Below, piece after piece: positions 35,965 through 46,035 of a stretch of 64,000 nucleotides of DNA (the stretch's first letter is position 1; each line of letters starts with the position of its first letter). The position numbers and the translations under genes are program-made. Source of the stretch: Aselliscus stoliczkanus. Taxonomy: Eukaryota > Chordata > Mammalia > Chiroptera > Hipposideridae. The DNA lies in the NCBI GenBank assembly GCA_033961575.1, contig CM066732.1, positions 77,617,187-77,681,186 of the forward strand, given 5' to 3'. The notes beneath the pieces were generated by a model that was not told where the DNA came from, ran no database searches, and saw only the letters and a list, made by a program, of their open reading frames with translations.

Positions 35965-36110
35965 TTTATAACACCCTTCCACATACATCATTCCATTTGA
36001 TCCTCACAACAGCTCTGTGAGGCAGATGTAATGTTTCCAGTGAGGACCCTGAAGGACAAAGAAGCTAATATGTTGCCTGAACCTGGCAACCTGGAAGCAG
36101 TGGAGTTCAG
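35965..36110 (-). mobile_element. MIR fragment, antisense
   Basis: CATTCCATTTGATCCTCACA, ACAGCTCTGTGAGGCAGATG and ACCCTGAAGGACAAAGAAGC lie in reverse-complement MIR order. Confidence 0.75.
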
Positions 36111-38436
36111 CCTCAAACCCTAGATCTGCTGGGTTACATTGTCCTGTACCCCACATAGGGTCATGGGGGGACTCAGCCAGCTCCTCATCAGGAAGGAGAA
36201 GGCCAGGCTTTTCTTTATCCCTCTTGTTCTCAGAACTCCCTTAAAACCCACCAGAATAATGGGATGAGTTCTCAGGAAGGGCTATGTAGATACAGCACAC
36301 ACAACACAGATTCTAAGTACCACCGAGATTTAGATCATTCAACTAAGAGTGACTAATTGTTAGTCCTTTACCTGATTTGTTCCAAATGCTTTTTTTCAAA
36401 TGATCAAATGGGGGATGGGAGCAGGAGGGAATGAGCAAGAAAGAAATGCCAGTAATCACGGTGAATAACAGTCTTAGGGGTAAAGTGACAGCTCAAGGCT
36501 TTACTGTCGTCATAAAAGTGGTGCCGTTTTTAGAGCTTTCAGATGAGCAAATCTCTAGGGTTTATGTCCATCGTGCTTCTAATAGCATTAGAAAGGGTGA
36601 GTTGGTATAAACAATAACAAGATTTATGTTAGCGCAAACTGCTGACTATTGACTCTGATTTTGAAGAGAGGAGAAAAGAGAAAGTGAAACTAGACCGGGT
36701 TCTTGTTAAGTCCCTATTTATGGGAAAGTTAGAAACATGAGCGATTCTAGGGGATGGTAACACTGGGAAGGCAAGCAACCGAATCTGATGCTTTAAGATT
36801 ATAGTCAATAGAAGTAAAATGGAAAAAGAGGCAATTAAAAAAGAGCTGTAGCGTGGCTGTTTTACACTGAAGGTTTCTAACCAGCGAAAGGGACTGACAC
36901 AGCTGGATGGGACAATTGCATATACAGAGGAACAGAGATTTTTGGAATCCTATTTTGTGGAACGAAACATCTAACCTAAAGTGGCTACCAGTAGAAAAAT
37001 AAAGCTCAAACACTCTTTCATTTAGGATTTGTCTTCCAGGTGGTAAAATATATCTGAAGAAAAAGAACCCCAGTATATGACTCTTCTACTTGGACTTAAC
37101 TTTTGTACCCTATTGTTGTATGAATAAGGGATCTTACCTCCCCTACCTTCTCCCCTTCTTTGTCAATAAAAGACTGAACTAGACTCTTCTATTTTCAGTT
37201 TATTGTCAGTATGAAGAGGTACTTTTCTACACTGCAGAAACTTCCCATGGACTTTATGATTATTTTTGAGCTTTGACAAACTCTTTGGCTTCATCTGTTT
37301 ATATTAACACTCTCATTAACTCATCTAGATCTTTTCAGCAACAAAAGAATATTCCTGATTATAGTCTCATAGGTGGGATGTTCATTTTCCTAAACATCAC
37401 ATGATAATAAAAACAAATATGTAGGAAAGGAGTCCTTGGCCATGGGGGAAACTTAACCAAAGTACCATTGACAGATCTTAATAAAAGAAAAATCAAACTG
37501 AAAATAGGGAATCAAATACTTGAGCACAAGATCTGCTCCCATAACCTGGGAATTTTATGGCCTCCCTAAAGGAAAGAGTATGTGGTCTGTTAAGTCTGAT
37601 CATAAAATATCTCCTTGAGACCTTAAAATGTGATGTGTTGGATGTTGAATCCATTCAGTATGGGCCAGATGTATAGCTAAGATGTCAGCCCCCTAATTTC
37701 AAGACAGTCCTGGTGTTACTGACACTGTCTACAGCTTGCAGAAAAAGGATGGAAACTATGAAGCTGAGGATATATTACATATATTCTCATAGAAATGCAC
37801 TATTGAAATATATTTATTAAATATAATTGAATATCATATCTATACATCTGCTTTTCTATAAAAGACATGGAAGGGCACAAATTAAACTCTTAATGGTTAT
37901 CTATGGAGACTGAGATTGGCTAGAAGCAGCTTTTCCTTTTCATTTTGTACATTACTGAATTTGGGTTTTTTTACAACAAAAAATTATTAATTTAGTAATT
38001 TAAAATAAAGTCAATACAGTTTTTATCCTAAAATACATATGAAGACAGGAGACTTTTAAAAATATATACCTGGTAGTCTCAGACAAGGTCAATATACAGT
38101 TCAAACCAAATATTTTTGTCTAATCTTAATGCTAAGGCAGAAACCAAGATATAAGGGTTATATTTATATTTACCAGGTTGGCTCTATAAATTCACTAATT
38201 CATCCTAACTTTTTGTTGCCTTTCAGATGCATTTTAGAATCAAGTAGTCAGCAATTATTTCTGCTTCAAATGATTATCCCAGGTAAGCAACTGATTGAAT
38301 ACCAAGAGTTCATCCCCACAAAAGAACATTTTAGAGTACCAATTCTAGGGGGTGCATGTTATAAAGACATACTCTGATGGTTTGGAATTGAGAGTTCATG
38401 CTCAAGAAGTAGAATAACAGCAAGATTTTAGCTTTT

Positions 38437-38617
38437 TTTTTTTTTTTTTGAGGTCAACATTACCCTGATACCAAAATCTGGTAACACAAGATAACACAAA
38501 AACAGAAAATTACAGCCCAATATCTCTGATGAATACAGATGCAAAAACCCTGAACAAAATTCTAGAAAATAGAATACAGCAATGCATTAAAGAGATTATA
38601 CATCATGACCAAGTGAC
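38437..38617 (+). mobile_element. Poly(T)-led L1 ORF2 fragment, probable inverted insertion
   Basis: A T-run (38433-38449) is followed directly by sense-strand L1 ORF2 text: GAGGTCAACATTACCCTGAT, then CAATATCTCTGATGAATACA, then CATCATGACCAAGTG. An imperfect target duplication GATTTTAGCTTTT (38424-38436) / GATTCTAGCTTTT (38618-38630) brackets it. Poly(T) on the left implies a minus-strand insertion, yet the L1 reads plus. This is the expected result of twin priming with almost the whole 3' part lost. Confidence 0.75.
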
Positions 38618-38630
38618 GATTCTAGCTTTT

Positions 38631-39924
38631 GAATAGGATCATTGACAAGTCTACACTACTTAGGAAGTTGGAATGCTCTGGGCATAGGGCTCTCTGTATC
38701 CTGACATGTGCAGTCTCAAACTGAACAAAGCATATGTTTAAATAGACATAGTTCTTGTGAGAACAGAGGTTAGCAACCAGACTGCAGTTAGGTTTGTTTG
38801 TCTGCAAATATTTAAAAAATATATAGTAGAAACCAAGGACCTAGAGTTGAGGTGCTCAGGTGAGGAAAAGAGGGGTGGGGGAAAGGGACAGTAATGAGAA
38901 GGGGGTGGCTGTTGGGAGCTCAGAGGTGTTTCAACCAATTTCATAAATCAAGTCACTGATAAAGGTATAAGATAAGAAGACCAAGTTCACAAAAATCCAG
39001 AAATAGTGGATTTGCAAAGGGTACATCCTCTCTAAAGCAACTGAACAAGGAGAAAAGGGCAAGGAAAAGGTACTTCATAAAGGCAGGCCTAAACTAATGC
39101 TTTTTGCCCTACACCTTCACATTTACACTTAATCTAAAAAGATTAAAATATCATAATAATTCTGAAATTTCTGGCTCTCAAGATTTCCATTATGACACAT
39201 CAATAAAGCAAGGCAAGGTGACTGAGGAAGAAGGGCTGGTTTTCATTTCCTGCTCATTTGAAGGTCACTTTTGGAGATAAAGATTATATTTTTGCAGAAC
39301 CAGAGGATACACGAACATTTCTAGAAACTTGTAACATCAGATGTTCTGAACGAGCGAAGGAAAATGAATGATCCTATTAAGATACTTCTGACCATAAATC
39401 AGAGGTGTTAAGCTCTGACTGGCTAACTGCAGCTTCCCGTTTGACTCATTTGAAAATGGAACTGATGTGAATATAGATTGATCAGAAATGCTCAGTACCA
39501 TTAGAGGTGGCTTGTAAGCTACAACTCATGGGTCTTAGATTGAAGTACAGTGTGCCTAGCACCCAGGGACAAATATTTGCATTGTTTCTTTGTTAAGTGA
39601 CTCTGTAAGGGTAGCAGAAAAATGGGTGTCATGTTTGTAATACAAAAGAACTGCTTATGTTAAAACTTACAGGGTCACAGGGAAGAGTGGTGAGCAATTT
39701 ACACACTGGGGAAGGGCGATCTCATTGTCAAGCTTACCCGTCTGCTATTTGCAAAAGCATCCATTTCTCCTCTTGCCCTGCTGTTACAGACTTCCTCCCT
39801 CTAATATTCTCATGTATATTTTGCTTTGATCGTCTCTAATGAGCAATCCTTCAGCAAGAGAGATGTGGATCCATCATCTGCCATTTCTTCTGAATTCTTA
39901 TTTTCCAGAGGCTTTTTCCTAAAT
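38631..39924. other. Unique sequence
   Basis: No gene or repeat recognised. A purine-rich patch near 38865-38925 is simple composition. Confidence 0.45.
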
Positions 39925-40115
39925 AGCTTGGTGACATTCTGCCACTCACACATGGACAAGTGATTCAAGCCTTCTAAACCTCAGTTTTCCCATCTGCAAA
40001 ATGAAGCTAAAATAATTCTCCCGGAGGCTTGTGTTGGGGCATAGAATTAGATTTGTTAATGTGTATGAAATACCTGGCACTTTAATAGGTGGCCAGCAAA
40101 TGGAAGTATCTTCCT
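39925..40115 (+). mobile_element. MIR, plus strand
   Basis: ACAAGTGATTCAAGCCTTCT, CCTCAGTTTTCCCATCTGCA, AAAATGAAGC, then ATACCTGGCACTTTAATAGG: a fairly complete MIR core and 3' part. Confidence 0.8.
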
Positions 40116-40139
40116 TCTACTAAAAAGGTGCCACGGTGT

Positions 40140-40315
40140 TAAAGACAAACTCCTTGAAAACAAAAATCCCAACACTTAAGTGGTGCAAATAACTTTTTTT
40201 TTTTCCCTGAAAACATGGATTGCATTTACCTTTGTGTCTCCAGAGCTCCACATGGTGTCAGTCACACAATAGATACTCAATAATGTTTGCTTAATACGTC
40301 TTGCTTAAAATGTCC
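40140..40315 (+). mobile_element. L2 3' end, plus strand
   Basis: ACAAACTCCTTGAAAACAAA, CTTTGTGTCTCCAGAGCTCC, and CACAATAGATACTCAATAAT follow the L2 3'-end order ('aagctccttgagggcagg' ... 'cacatagtagatgctcaataaatg'). Confidence 0.65.
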
Positions 40316-40655
40316 TCTATAAATGCAAGTAGGTCAACCATTTCAATGGTCAACTGAGGGGAGGAAAAGCCATGAGAATAATATAAGAAATGTCGTCAGC
40401 AAGCATCTGTGATTGAGGCAGGTGTTCCTGAGCTAGAAGTCTCTGACTGCCTCCTTTTGGAGCAGGGTGTGATAGCCATGCCTCGTGGTTCTAACCAACA
40501 CAACTCACAGAGCAGAACATTAAAACAGCAGTCTAAGGACTTTGTGCAAGTATTTCTTATCCTTAAATGTGAAATAGCAACATGTATACTCATATCTGCA
40601 AAGTAGACAGCAGAGGCACCCAGACATGATCTCTAAAAGAAACAAAATTAGTATC

Positions 40656-40656
40656 T

Positions 40657-40717
<61 letters not shown>
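40656..40717. repeat. (TA)n / (TG)n compound microsatellite
   Basis: About 60 bp of alternating TA with an internal TGTGTGTA. Self-complementary, with potential for cruciform extrusion and length polymorphism. Confidence 0.95.
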
Positions 40718-40787
40718 TCCCATATAACTACCATAGGTATTGCCATTAGGGAGGTCATATATGAAGGTAATTATATGTCTAATTATA

Positions 40788-40788
<1 letters not shown>

Positions 40789-40829
<41 letters not shown>

Positions 40830-40916
40830 AGTGTCACTGGCCCTCACATGTGGGACCGAACCGGGGCCGCTGGCTTCCCAAGCCAGCGCTTAACCACCGC
40901 GCCACTCGGCCGGCCC
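40789..40916 (-). mobile_element. Short SINE, minus strand, apparently young
   Basis: A T-run of more than 30 bases precedes GAGGGCAGTGTCACTGGCCC, the antisense B box GGGACCGAACC, the stem CTGGCTTCCCAAGCCAGCG and CCACTCGGCCGGCC. It has a perfect 16-bp target duplication ATATGTCTAATTATAA (40773-40788 and 40917-40932). The long uninterrupted tail and intact head mark it as the youngest-looking insertion here. Confidence 0.96.
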
Positions 40917-40932
40917 ATATGTCTAATTATAA

Positions 40933-41859
40933 AAAAAGCATCCCAAGAACAAAATAAAGACTCCACCTATAAATTATAATTTTATCACATAGGCAGTTTT
41001 TAAAACTTTGAGTTGTTGAGAAATAGAACTAAGTATTTTTCATGCTTAGAGTTTGAATGATAGCCTATTGTCCTTTAATGATATTAGAAAAAAAGAAGAA
41101 AAAGATCTTGGAGTAAAATTTTATAATTTTTTTAGTAAAGGATATTTTTGGACAAGTCTATAAAATTCTAAAGGAACTACAGTACTTCAAATTAAGCAGA
41201 CTTCACTGAAAACCCACAGTGCATGTGAACTGAGATTTTTTTTTTTTTTTAGTAAATAAATGATCAAAACGCTGTGTTATAGAATTCAGAATCTGTTTCT
41301 ATCTCCTAAAAAATTCCTGGAGAGAATACTCTACTTTTGTTTTGACATGGTTTTGGTGCTTGTAGGGATGACTTTTGCACTTAGGTACAAATGTTGTAGT
41401 TTGTAGGGCTTTGGAAGTTATTTGTTTGTACATTCAGTGACATGCCAAGATTTTCTTTTTCTGTTTTCTTTTTTCACAAGACTCAGTCTTTTTAATTCAA
41501 GTTGGAAAATTTAATTAAAATATCAAATATGTCTCAGAAATTCTGAAACTATTCACTAATGCTGTTTGGTATAGATGTTAAAATTGCAAGGAAAATATTT
41601 GAAAATTAGGCTGTTAACACCTATGAAACAATTTTCAAAGTCTTCTAAGTGTCATGACAAAAAAAGTAATGAAACAAAGAAGAGTATAACGTCTTATCTT
41701 TATCATATATTATATACTTGATCATATACTTGAAGTATAATGCTCACAGTTTCCTCATTCATTCATTCATTCATTCATCTATTCATTTAGATGCCCATTC
41801 TACAAATTTTTGGTGTTTCTTAATAATGCCCTAAGCTTTGGATATAATTATGAAAAAAT
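40933..41859. other. AT-rich unique sequence with (CATT)n tract
   Basis: A (CATT)n run of about 28 bp lies at 41755-41782. Otherwise no repeat or gene is recognised. Confidence 0.5.
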
Positions 41860-42485
41860 TTCACAATACTCCCTGTCTTCATGGGCCTTACAATCTAATG
41901 TGAGAAATATGCATTAATTATTCTTAAAAGTCATACAAGAGAATAAGTACAAATCATGACAAGTGCTCAAAAGAAAATGTACTGGGTGTTATGAAACCAT
42001 AGAACAGGGGACCTGAACAGATTTGGTGTCTCAGGCAAGACTTCCCTGAGGAGGATTTAGGTATAAAGATTACTGGCTAGGCATTCATTATGGAAACAGC
42101 TAGAAATGAATGCCAGTTTGCCGACCTAGTTTACAAATTTGGAAAGAATCGTTCTACACTTCAATAAGTAGAAAAAAAGGCCAGGGTAGCTAGGGACTTT
42201 GAAGGAACGGTTCCCAACCCTGCCTACACTTGGAGAGCTTAAAAAAAACACCAGGTTCTGTGCTCCATCCAGAGATGTAGAATCATTCTGGGATAAGATG
42301 GTACAGAATTTTTTTTTTTTAATTTCCCAGGTGATTTTAATGCATAGGCCAAATCCAGATCTACTGCTTTAGAGTTGGGAGAGTATGGCTGGAGAAAAAG
42401 CTTGGTACTGGATTATATAGTGCCTTTCATGCATTGTTAAGGTGTTTGGTCTTTATACTAAGAGCAATAGCAAACAGTTGAAAGA
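41860..42485 (-). mobile_element. L2 LINE fragment, antisense, interrupted by MER5-like element
   Basis: TTCATGGGCCTTACAATCTA, GCAAGACTTCCCTGAGGAGG, AGTGCCTTTCATGCATTG, and GTAAAAAGTGGAT are antisense L2. The text is interrupted at about 42210-42375 by a MER5-like element and continues beyond it. Confidence 0.65.
42210..42375 (+). mobile_element. MER5-like hAT element within L2
   Basis: GGTTCCCAACCCTGCCTACA at the left, GGAGAGCTTAAAAAAAACAC, and TTCCCAGGTGATTTTAATGC toward the right fit a MER5B-like internal layout. Confidence 0.6.
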
Positions 42486-43205
42486 CCACGTAAAAAGTGG
42501 ATACGCAAATGTAATGGTGGCTGAGACAACCAATGGCTACAATAATAGCAAATAATTAGCTTTAGTGACCTGAATACACTCATTCATTCATTTAGTCATT
42601 TTCTTCCCCTGTGGAAAACTGTTTATTGAAATGTTTATTGTGTTTTTCCCTCCTACATTTGGTTCTCCTTTACTACTTCCATCAGGTAACCTCCTTTGCC
42701 TCAGGAGAGAATTTGAAGAAAATGCTCTTACCACATATTGCAAAAATTTCTTATCACTGGAGATATTATTATAGGTGATCTAGAGTAGAAGGAAAAAGAT
42801 GACACTGCCTGCAAAGGTCAGCATTGGTTGGGGTCAGAGGACGTGTAATAGAAGACCTCATGCGAGAGTGGAGCGGAGTCACAAGTAGTGATTCTGGAGT
42901 CCTTCGGCTGATGATTTCAAGGGATGGTGAAGAGCTGTGAGTACAACCTCCCCCACCATTCCAACGGTCAATGTTTATTAACATTGCATTTCCCACCATC
43001 CATGAGGATTTGGGCTTAAGTTTGAGTTTAAGTTGATTTAAAGAAAATAAAGATATGTGACACATCTAAGATAATAAAGTTATGATTTCAGATTCACAAT
43101 CTTTATATTACACTGGACTGTATAAGTGAACGAACACATGTATATGACAGTCATTGTGCTAGAGGCTTGGAATAGCGTAACATGCAAGCTAGCCCCTGGC
43201 TAGAG
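42486..43205. other. Unique sequence
   Basis: Contains an antisense 98-codon open frame (42769-43065) without recognisable features. No repeat family recognised. Confidence 0.4.
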
Positions 43206-43209
43206 CTCA

Positions 43210-43615
43210 TAGCACAGTGAGGAAGAGAGATAAGAAATAAAGTTAGAATCATTCTGTAAAGAGAAGTACTAGAAAGAAATTTGCAGGGATGGTGAATGTG
43301 CAGAGAGATTACTAATATAGAACGGTAAGAGATGGGTGCACTAAGATGACATTTAAGCTGAAAACTGAAAGAGCTGGAAGTCTGGAAGTGTCCAGGAAAG
43401 AGGGAGGCTGAGGGAACCTGAGTTGGAAAAATATGTTCAAACAGTGTGGCTGTTTTTTTAGAAGCATAGAAGAGAATAACATAAGATGCTGTTTTAGAGG
43501 TAAGAGTCTGATCGTGAAGGGCCTGAGGTAGGGAATATTAATTTTATTAAGTGCAGTGGAAGCCATTGAAAAGTTTTAAGCAAGGAAGTAACATGATCCA
43601 GTTTTAAAATTAATT
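43210..43615 (-). mobile_element. L2 LINE fragment, antisense
   Basis: Clear antisense L2 landmarks: GAGCTGGAAGTCTGGAAGTG, CGTGAAGGGCCTGAGGTAGG, GAAGCCATTGAAAAGTTTTA, and AAGTAACATGATCCAGTTTT. These lie opposite the conserved ORF C-terminal region of L2. Confidence 0.78.
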
Positions 43616-44301
43616 ATGAAACATTTCTAATATACATAAAGATACAGAGAATAAGATAATTGTATCTTATCCACCACATTTATTTAATAAATGTTACAAG
43701 TATATTTTTAAAGATCTAAACTTCTACCAGTGCATTTGAATCTCCCGTTCCTCTTTTTATTTTTCCAGAGGAAACCAGTACCCTGAAGATTTTAAGAATT
43801 TAAGAGACCAGCATTACCTTGATACAAAAACCAGACAAAGACATCATAAGAAAAAAAAACAAGTGTAGACCAACGTCCTTTATGAATATAGATGCAAAAC
43901 TAAACAAAATACTACCAAACTGAACCCAGCAGCATACAAAAATGATTACACACCAAGATCAAGTAAAATTTATCCCAGAAATGCAAGGCTGGTTTAACAT
44001 ATGAAAATCAATCACTATAATACACCATATTAATAGAATCAAGGGCAAAAACAATATGATCATCTCAATAAACTCAGAATAGGCATTTGAAAAATAAATC
44101 CAACTCCCTTTCATGATGAAAGCATTCAGCATACTAGGAATAGGAGGGAACTTCCTCAGCCTGACAAAAGGCATCTATAAAAAAAATCAATAGATAACAT
44201 CATATTTAATGGTAAAAGACTGAATACTTTTCCCCAAGATCAGAAACAAGTCAAGGATGTCTGTTCTTGCCACTTCTATTCAACATTATACTGGTGGTTC
44301 C

Positions 44302-44455
44302 AGAGAGAGAGAGAAGAGACGAGACGAGACGAGACGAGAAGAGAAGAGAAGGAAGAAGGGAGGGAGGGAGGAAAGGAGGAAGGGAGGGAGGAAGGGAAAT
44401 AAAGGGAGGGATGGAGCGAAGGAGGGAGGGATGGAAGCAGAGAGGGAGGAAGATC
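44302..44455. repeat. Purine-only tandem tract inside L1
   Basis: GAGA units, then (GACGA)n, (GAAGA)n and (GGGA/GGAAG)n give about 150 bp with almost no pyrimidine on the plus strand. It replaces a naturally A/G-rich stretch of L1 ORF2. Open frames across it (poly Arg/Glu/Gly on plus, Ser/Pro/Leu on minus) are artefacts. Confidence 0.93.
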
Positions 44456-44689
44456 ATTTAGATTGAAAAAGGAAGAAGTAAAACAATCTCTATTCAGAGA
44501 TGACATGATCTTGTATATAGAAAATCCTAAATAATACACACATACACACAAACACACTCACACAAACAACTATTAGAACTAATAAAAGACTTAAGCAAAA
44601 TTGCAGAATATAAGATCATTATATAAAAATCAACATTTCTATGTATTGGCAATGAAAATTTTGAAAATTAAATTAAGAAAATAATTCAA

Positions 44690-45111
44690 GGGCCGGCCAA
44701 GTGGCGCATTGGTTAAGCGCTGGTTTTGGGATGCCAGCGGCCCCGGTTCGGATCCCACATGAGGGCCAGTGACACTGCCCTCTACAGCTAACAACAGCTC
44801 CACCTGGAGCTGGGCTGTGCGAGCCCCAGTGACGGTGTGGGCTGCGGGCTGCCATAGGCTACAGTGAGTGGCCCGCAGCCAGCGTGAGCGGCTGGCAGCC
44901 AAGAGTGAGCTGCCAATAGCTGCGATGAGCGACATCCAGAGGCCAGCGAACGATCTGCCTCATCCGGGAAGAGCGCAATGACGATACCAACAGTGAAGCA
45001 ACATCCTCCGCAACTAAACTGAAGAACAAAAAGACAGCAACTTGTTCCCCTTCCCCGATTCCCCAACGCTGTTCCCCTCCACCAATTCCCCAATAAAATC
45101 TTTAAAAAAAA
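44690..45111 (+). mobile_element. Long SINE (full form), plus strand, in L1 copy A
   Basis: Well preserved. Head GGGCCGGCCAAGTGGCGCAT, A-box region at about 44701, B box GGTTCGGATCCC at 44745-44756, GAGGGCCAGTGACACTGCCC, body, CAACTAAACTGAAGAACAAA, then CCCCAATAAAATCTTT and A-tail. Exact 15-bp target duplication AAGAAAATAATTCAA at 44675-44689 and 45112-45126. A useful reference copy for the family. Confidence 0.96.
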
Positions 45112-45525
45112 AAGAAAATAATTCAATTTACAATAGCATCAAAAATGTTAGAATACTTAGGAACAAATTTAAACAAAAGAAGTGTAAAATGTATACATTG
45201 AAAACTATGAAATGTTGAGAGAAATTAAAAAACCTAAATAAATGGGAAAACATCCATGTTCACACATTGAAAACCTTAACACTGTTAAAATGGCAATATT
45301 CTCAATATTCATCTATAGATTCAGTGTAATCCCTATCTAAATCCCAACTACCGTTTTTGGGTGTGTTTTTTTTTTGAGAAATTGACAATGATATTTAAAC
45401 TTCATTAAAAGTGCAAGAGACTAATAGGTAAAAACAATTTTGAAACAAAAAGAAAAACATTAAAAGACTGACAGTGATTTCAAACCTTACTACAAAACTG
45501 CCATAATCAAAACAGTATGGAACAG

Positions 45526-46020
45526 GGCTGGCAGAGTGGCTCAGTTGGTTAAGAGTCAGCTTAAAAGCACAAGTTCTGAGCAACAGGGTGGCCAGTTCGA
45601 TTCCCACATGGGCCAGTGACACTGTGCCTGAGCTGAACTGCTGCTGAGCTGCCAACAGGTAGCAGGATGGCTCAGCTGGTGTAACAACAAAATCGCCTCT
45701 TCAGTGGTGGGCTATGCCCACCCTCAACGAAGACTGAACTCAGCACCTTGAGCTGAGCTGCCGCCTGGTTTCTCAGTGGATAGAGCGTGAGCTTCTAACA
45801 ACAAGGCTGCCAGTTTGACTCACACGGGATGGTGGCTATGGCCCATCCACAACTAAGATTGTAACACAGCACCCTGAGCTTAGAGGCCATGAGCTGCCGA
45901 CAGGCAGCCAGATGGCGACTGGTGCCCTCCACAACTAAAATGGAAGAACAACAACTTGGCTGGTCTTCTTCCCCAATTCCCCAACACTGTTCCCCTCCCC
46001 TAAATCCCCAATTAAAAAAC
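45526..46020 (+). mobile_element. Composite SINE with several tRNA-like heads
   Basis: It begins GGCTGGCAGAGTGGCTCAGT with B-box-like GTTCGATTCCC near 45596. It then has a shortened head-like unit (GCAGGATGGCTCAGCTGGTG near 45661) and a third head-like unit (CTGGTTTCTCAGTGGATAGA near 45765, B-box-like TTTGACTCACAC). The common 3' part follows (CCTCCACAACTAAAATGGAA ... CCCCAATTAAAAAAC). Flanked by AAAACAGTATGGAACAG (45509-45525) and AAAAGTATCGGACAG (46021-46035). Confidence 0.82.
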
Positions 46021-46035
46021 AAAAGTATCGGACAG

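Larger units (their letters stand above)
34711..38423. other. Mostly unique sequence with MIR fragments
   Basis: Apart from the two MIR pieces listed separately (35690 and 35965), I recognise no exon or repeat. The antisense 88-codon frame at 36747-37013 has no recognisable domain. Confidence 0.45.
43800..45525 (+). mobile_element. L1 (copy A) ORF2 reverse-transcriptase region, part 1
   Basis: Plus-strand L1 ORF2 text runs from AGACCAGCATTACCTTGATA through GTCAAGGATGTCTGTTCTTG and GATGACATGATCTTGTATAT to ATAATCAAAACAGTATGG. Stops and frameshifts are frequent. The catalytic loop is present as FRDD, the usual Y/F-A-D-D alanine being replaced. A purine expansion (44302-44455) sits just before that loop. 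The element continues at 49902 after a SINE and a second L1. Another SINE (44690-45111) also splits it. Confidence 0.92.

Noticed and set aside
44251..44557. Several Arg/Gly/Glu- or Ser/Pro/Leu-rich frames
   Set aside because: Artefacts of the polypurine tract in L1 on either strand.
44690..44760. tRNA gene candidates at SINE heads (A and B boxes, stem-loop)
   Set aside because: The cloverleaf is incomplete, no CCA-proximal acceptor pairing is seen, and each copy continues into a SINE body or poly(A) with target duplications.
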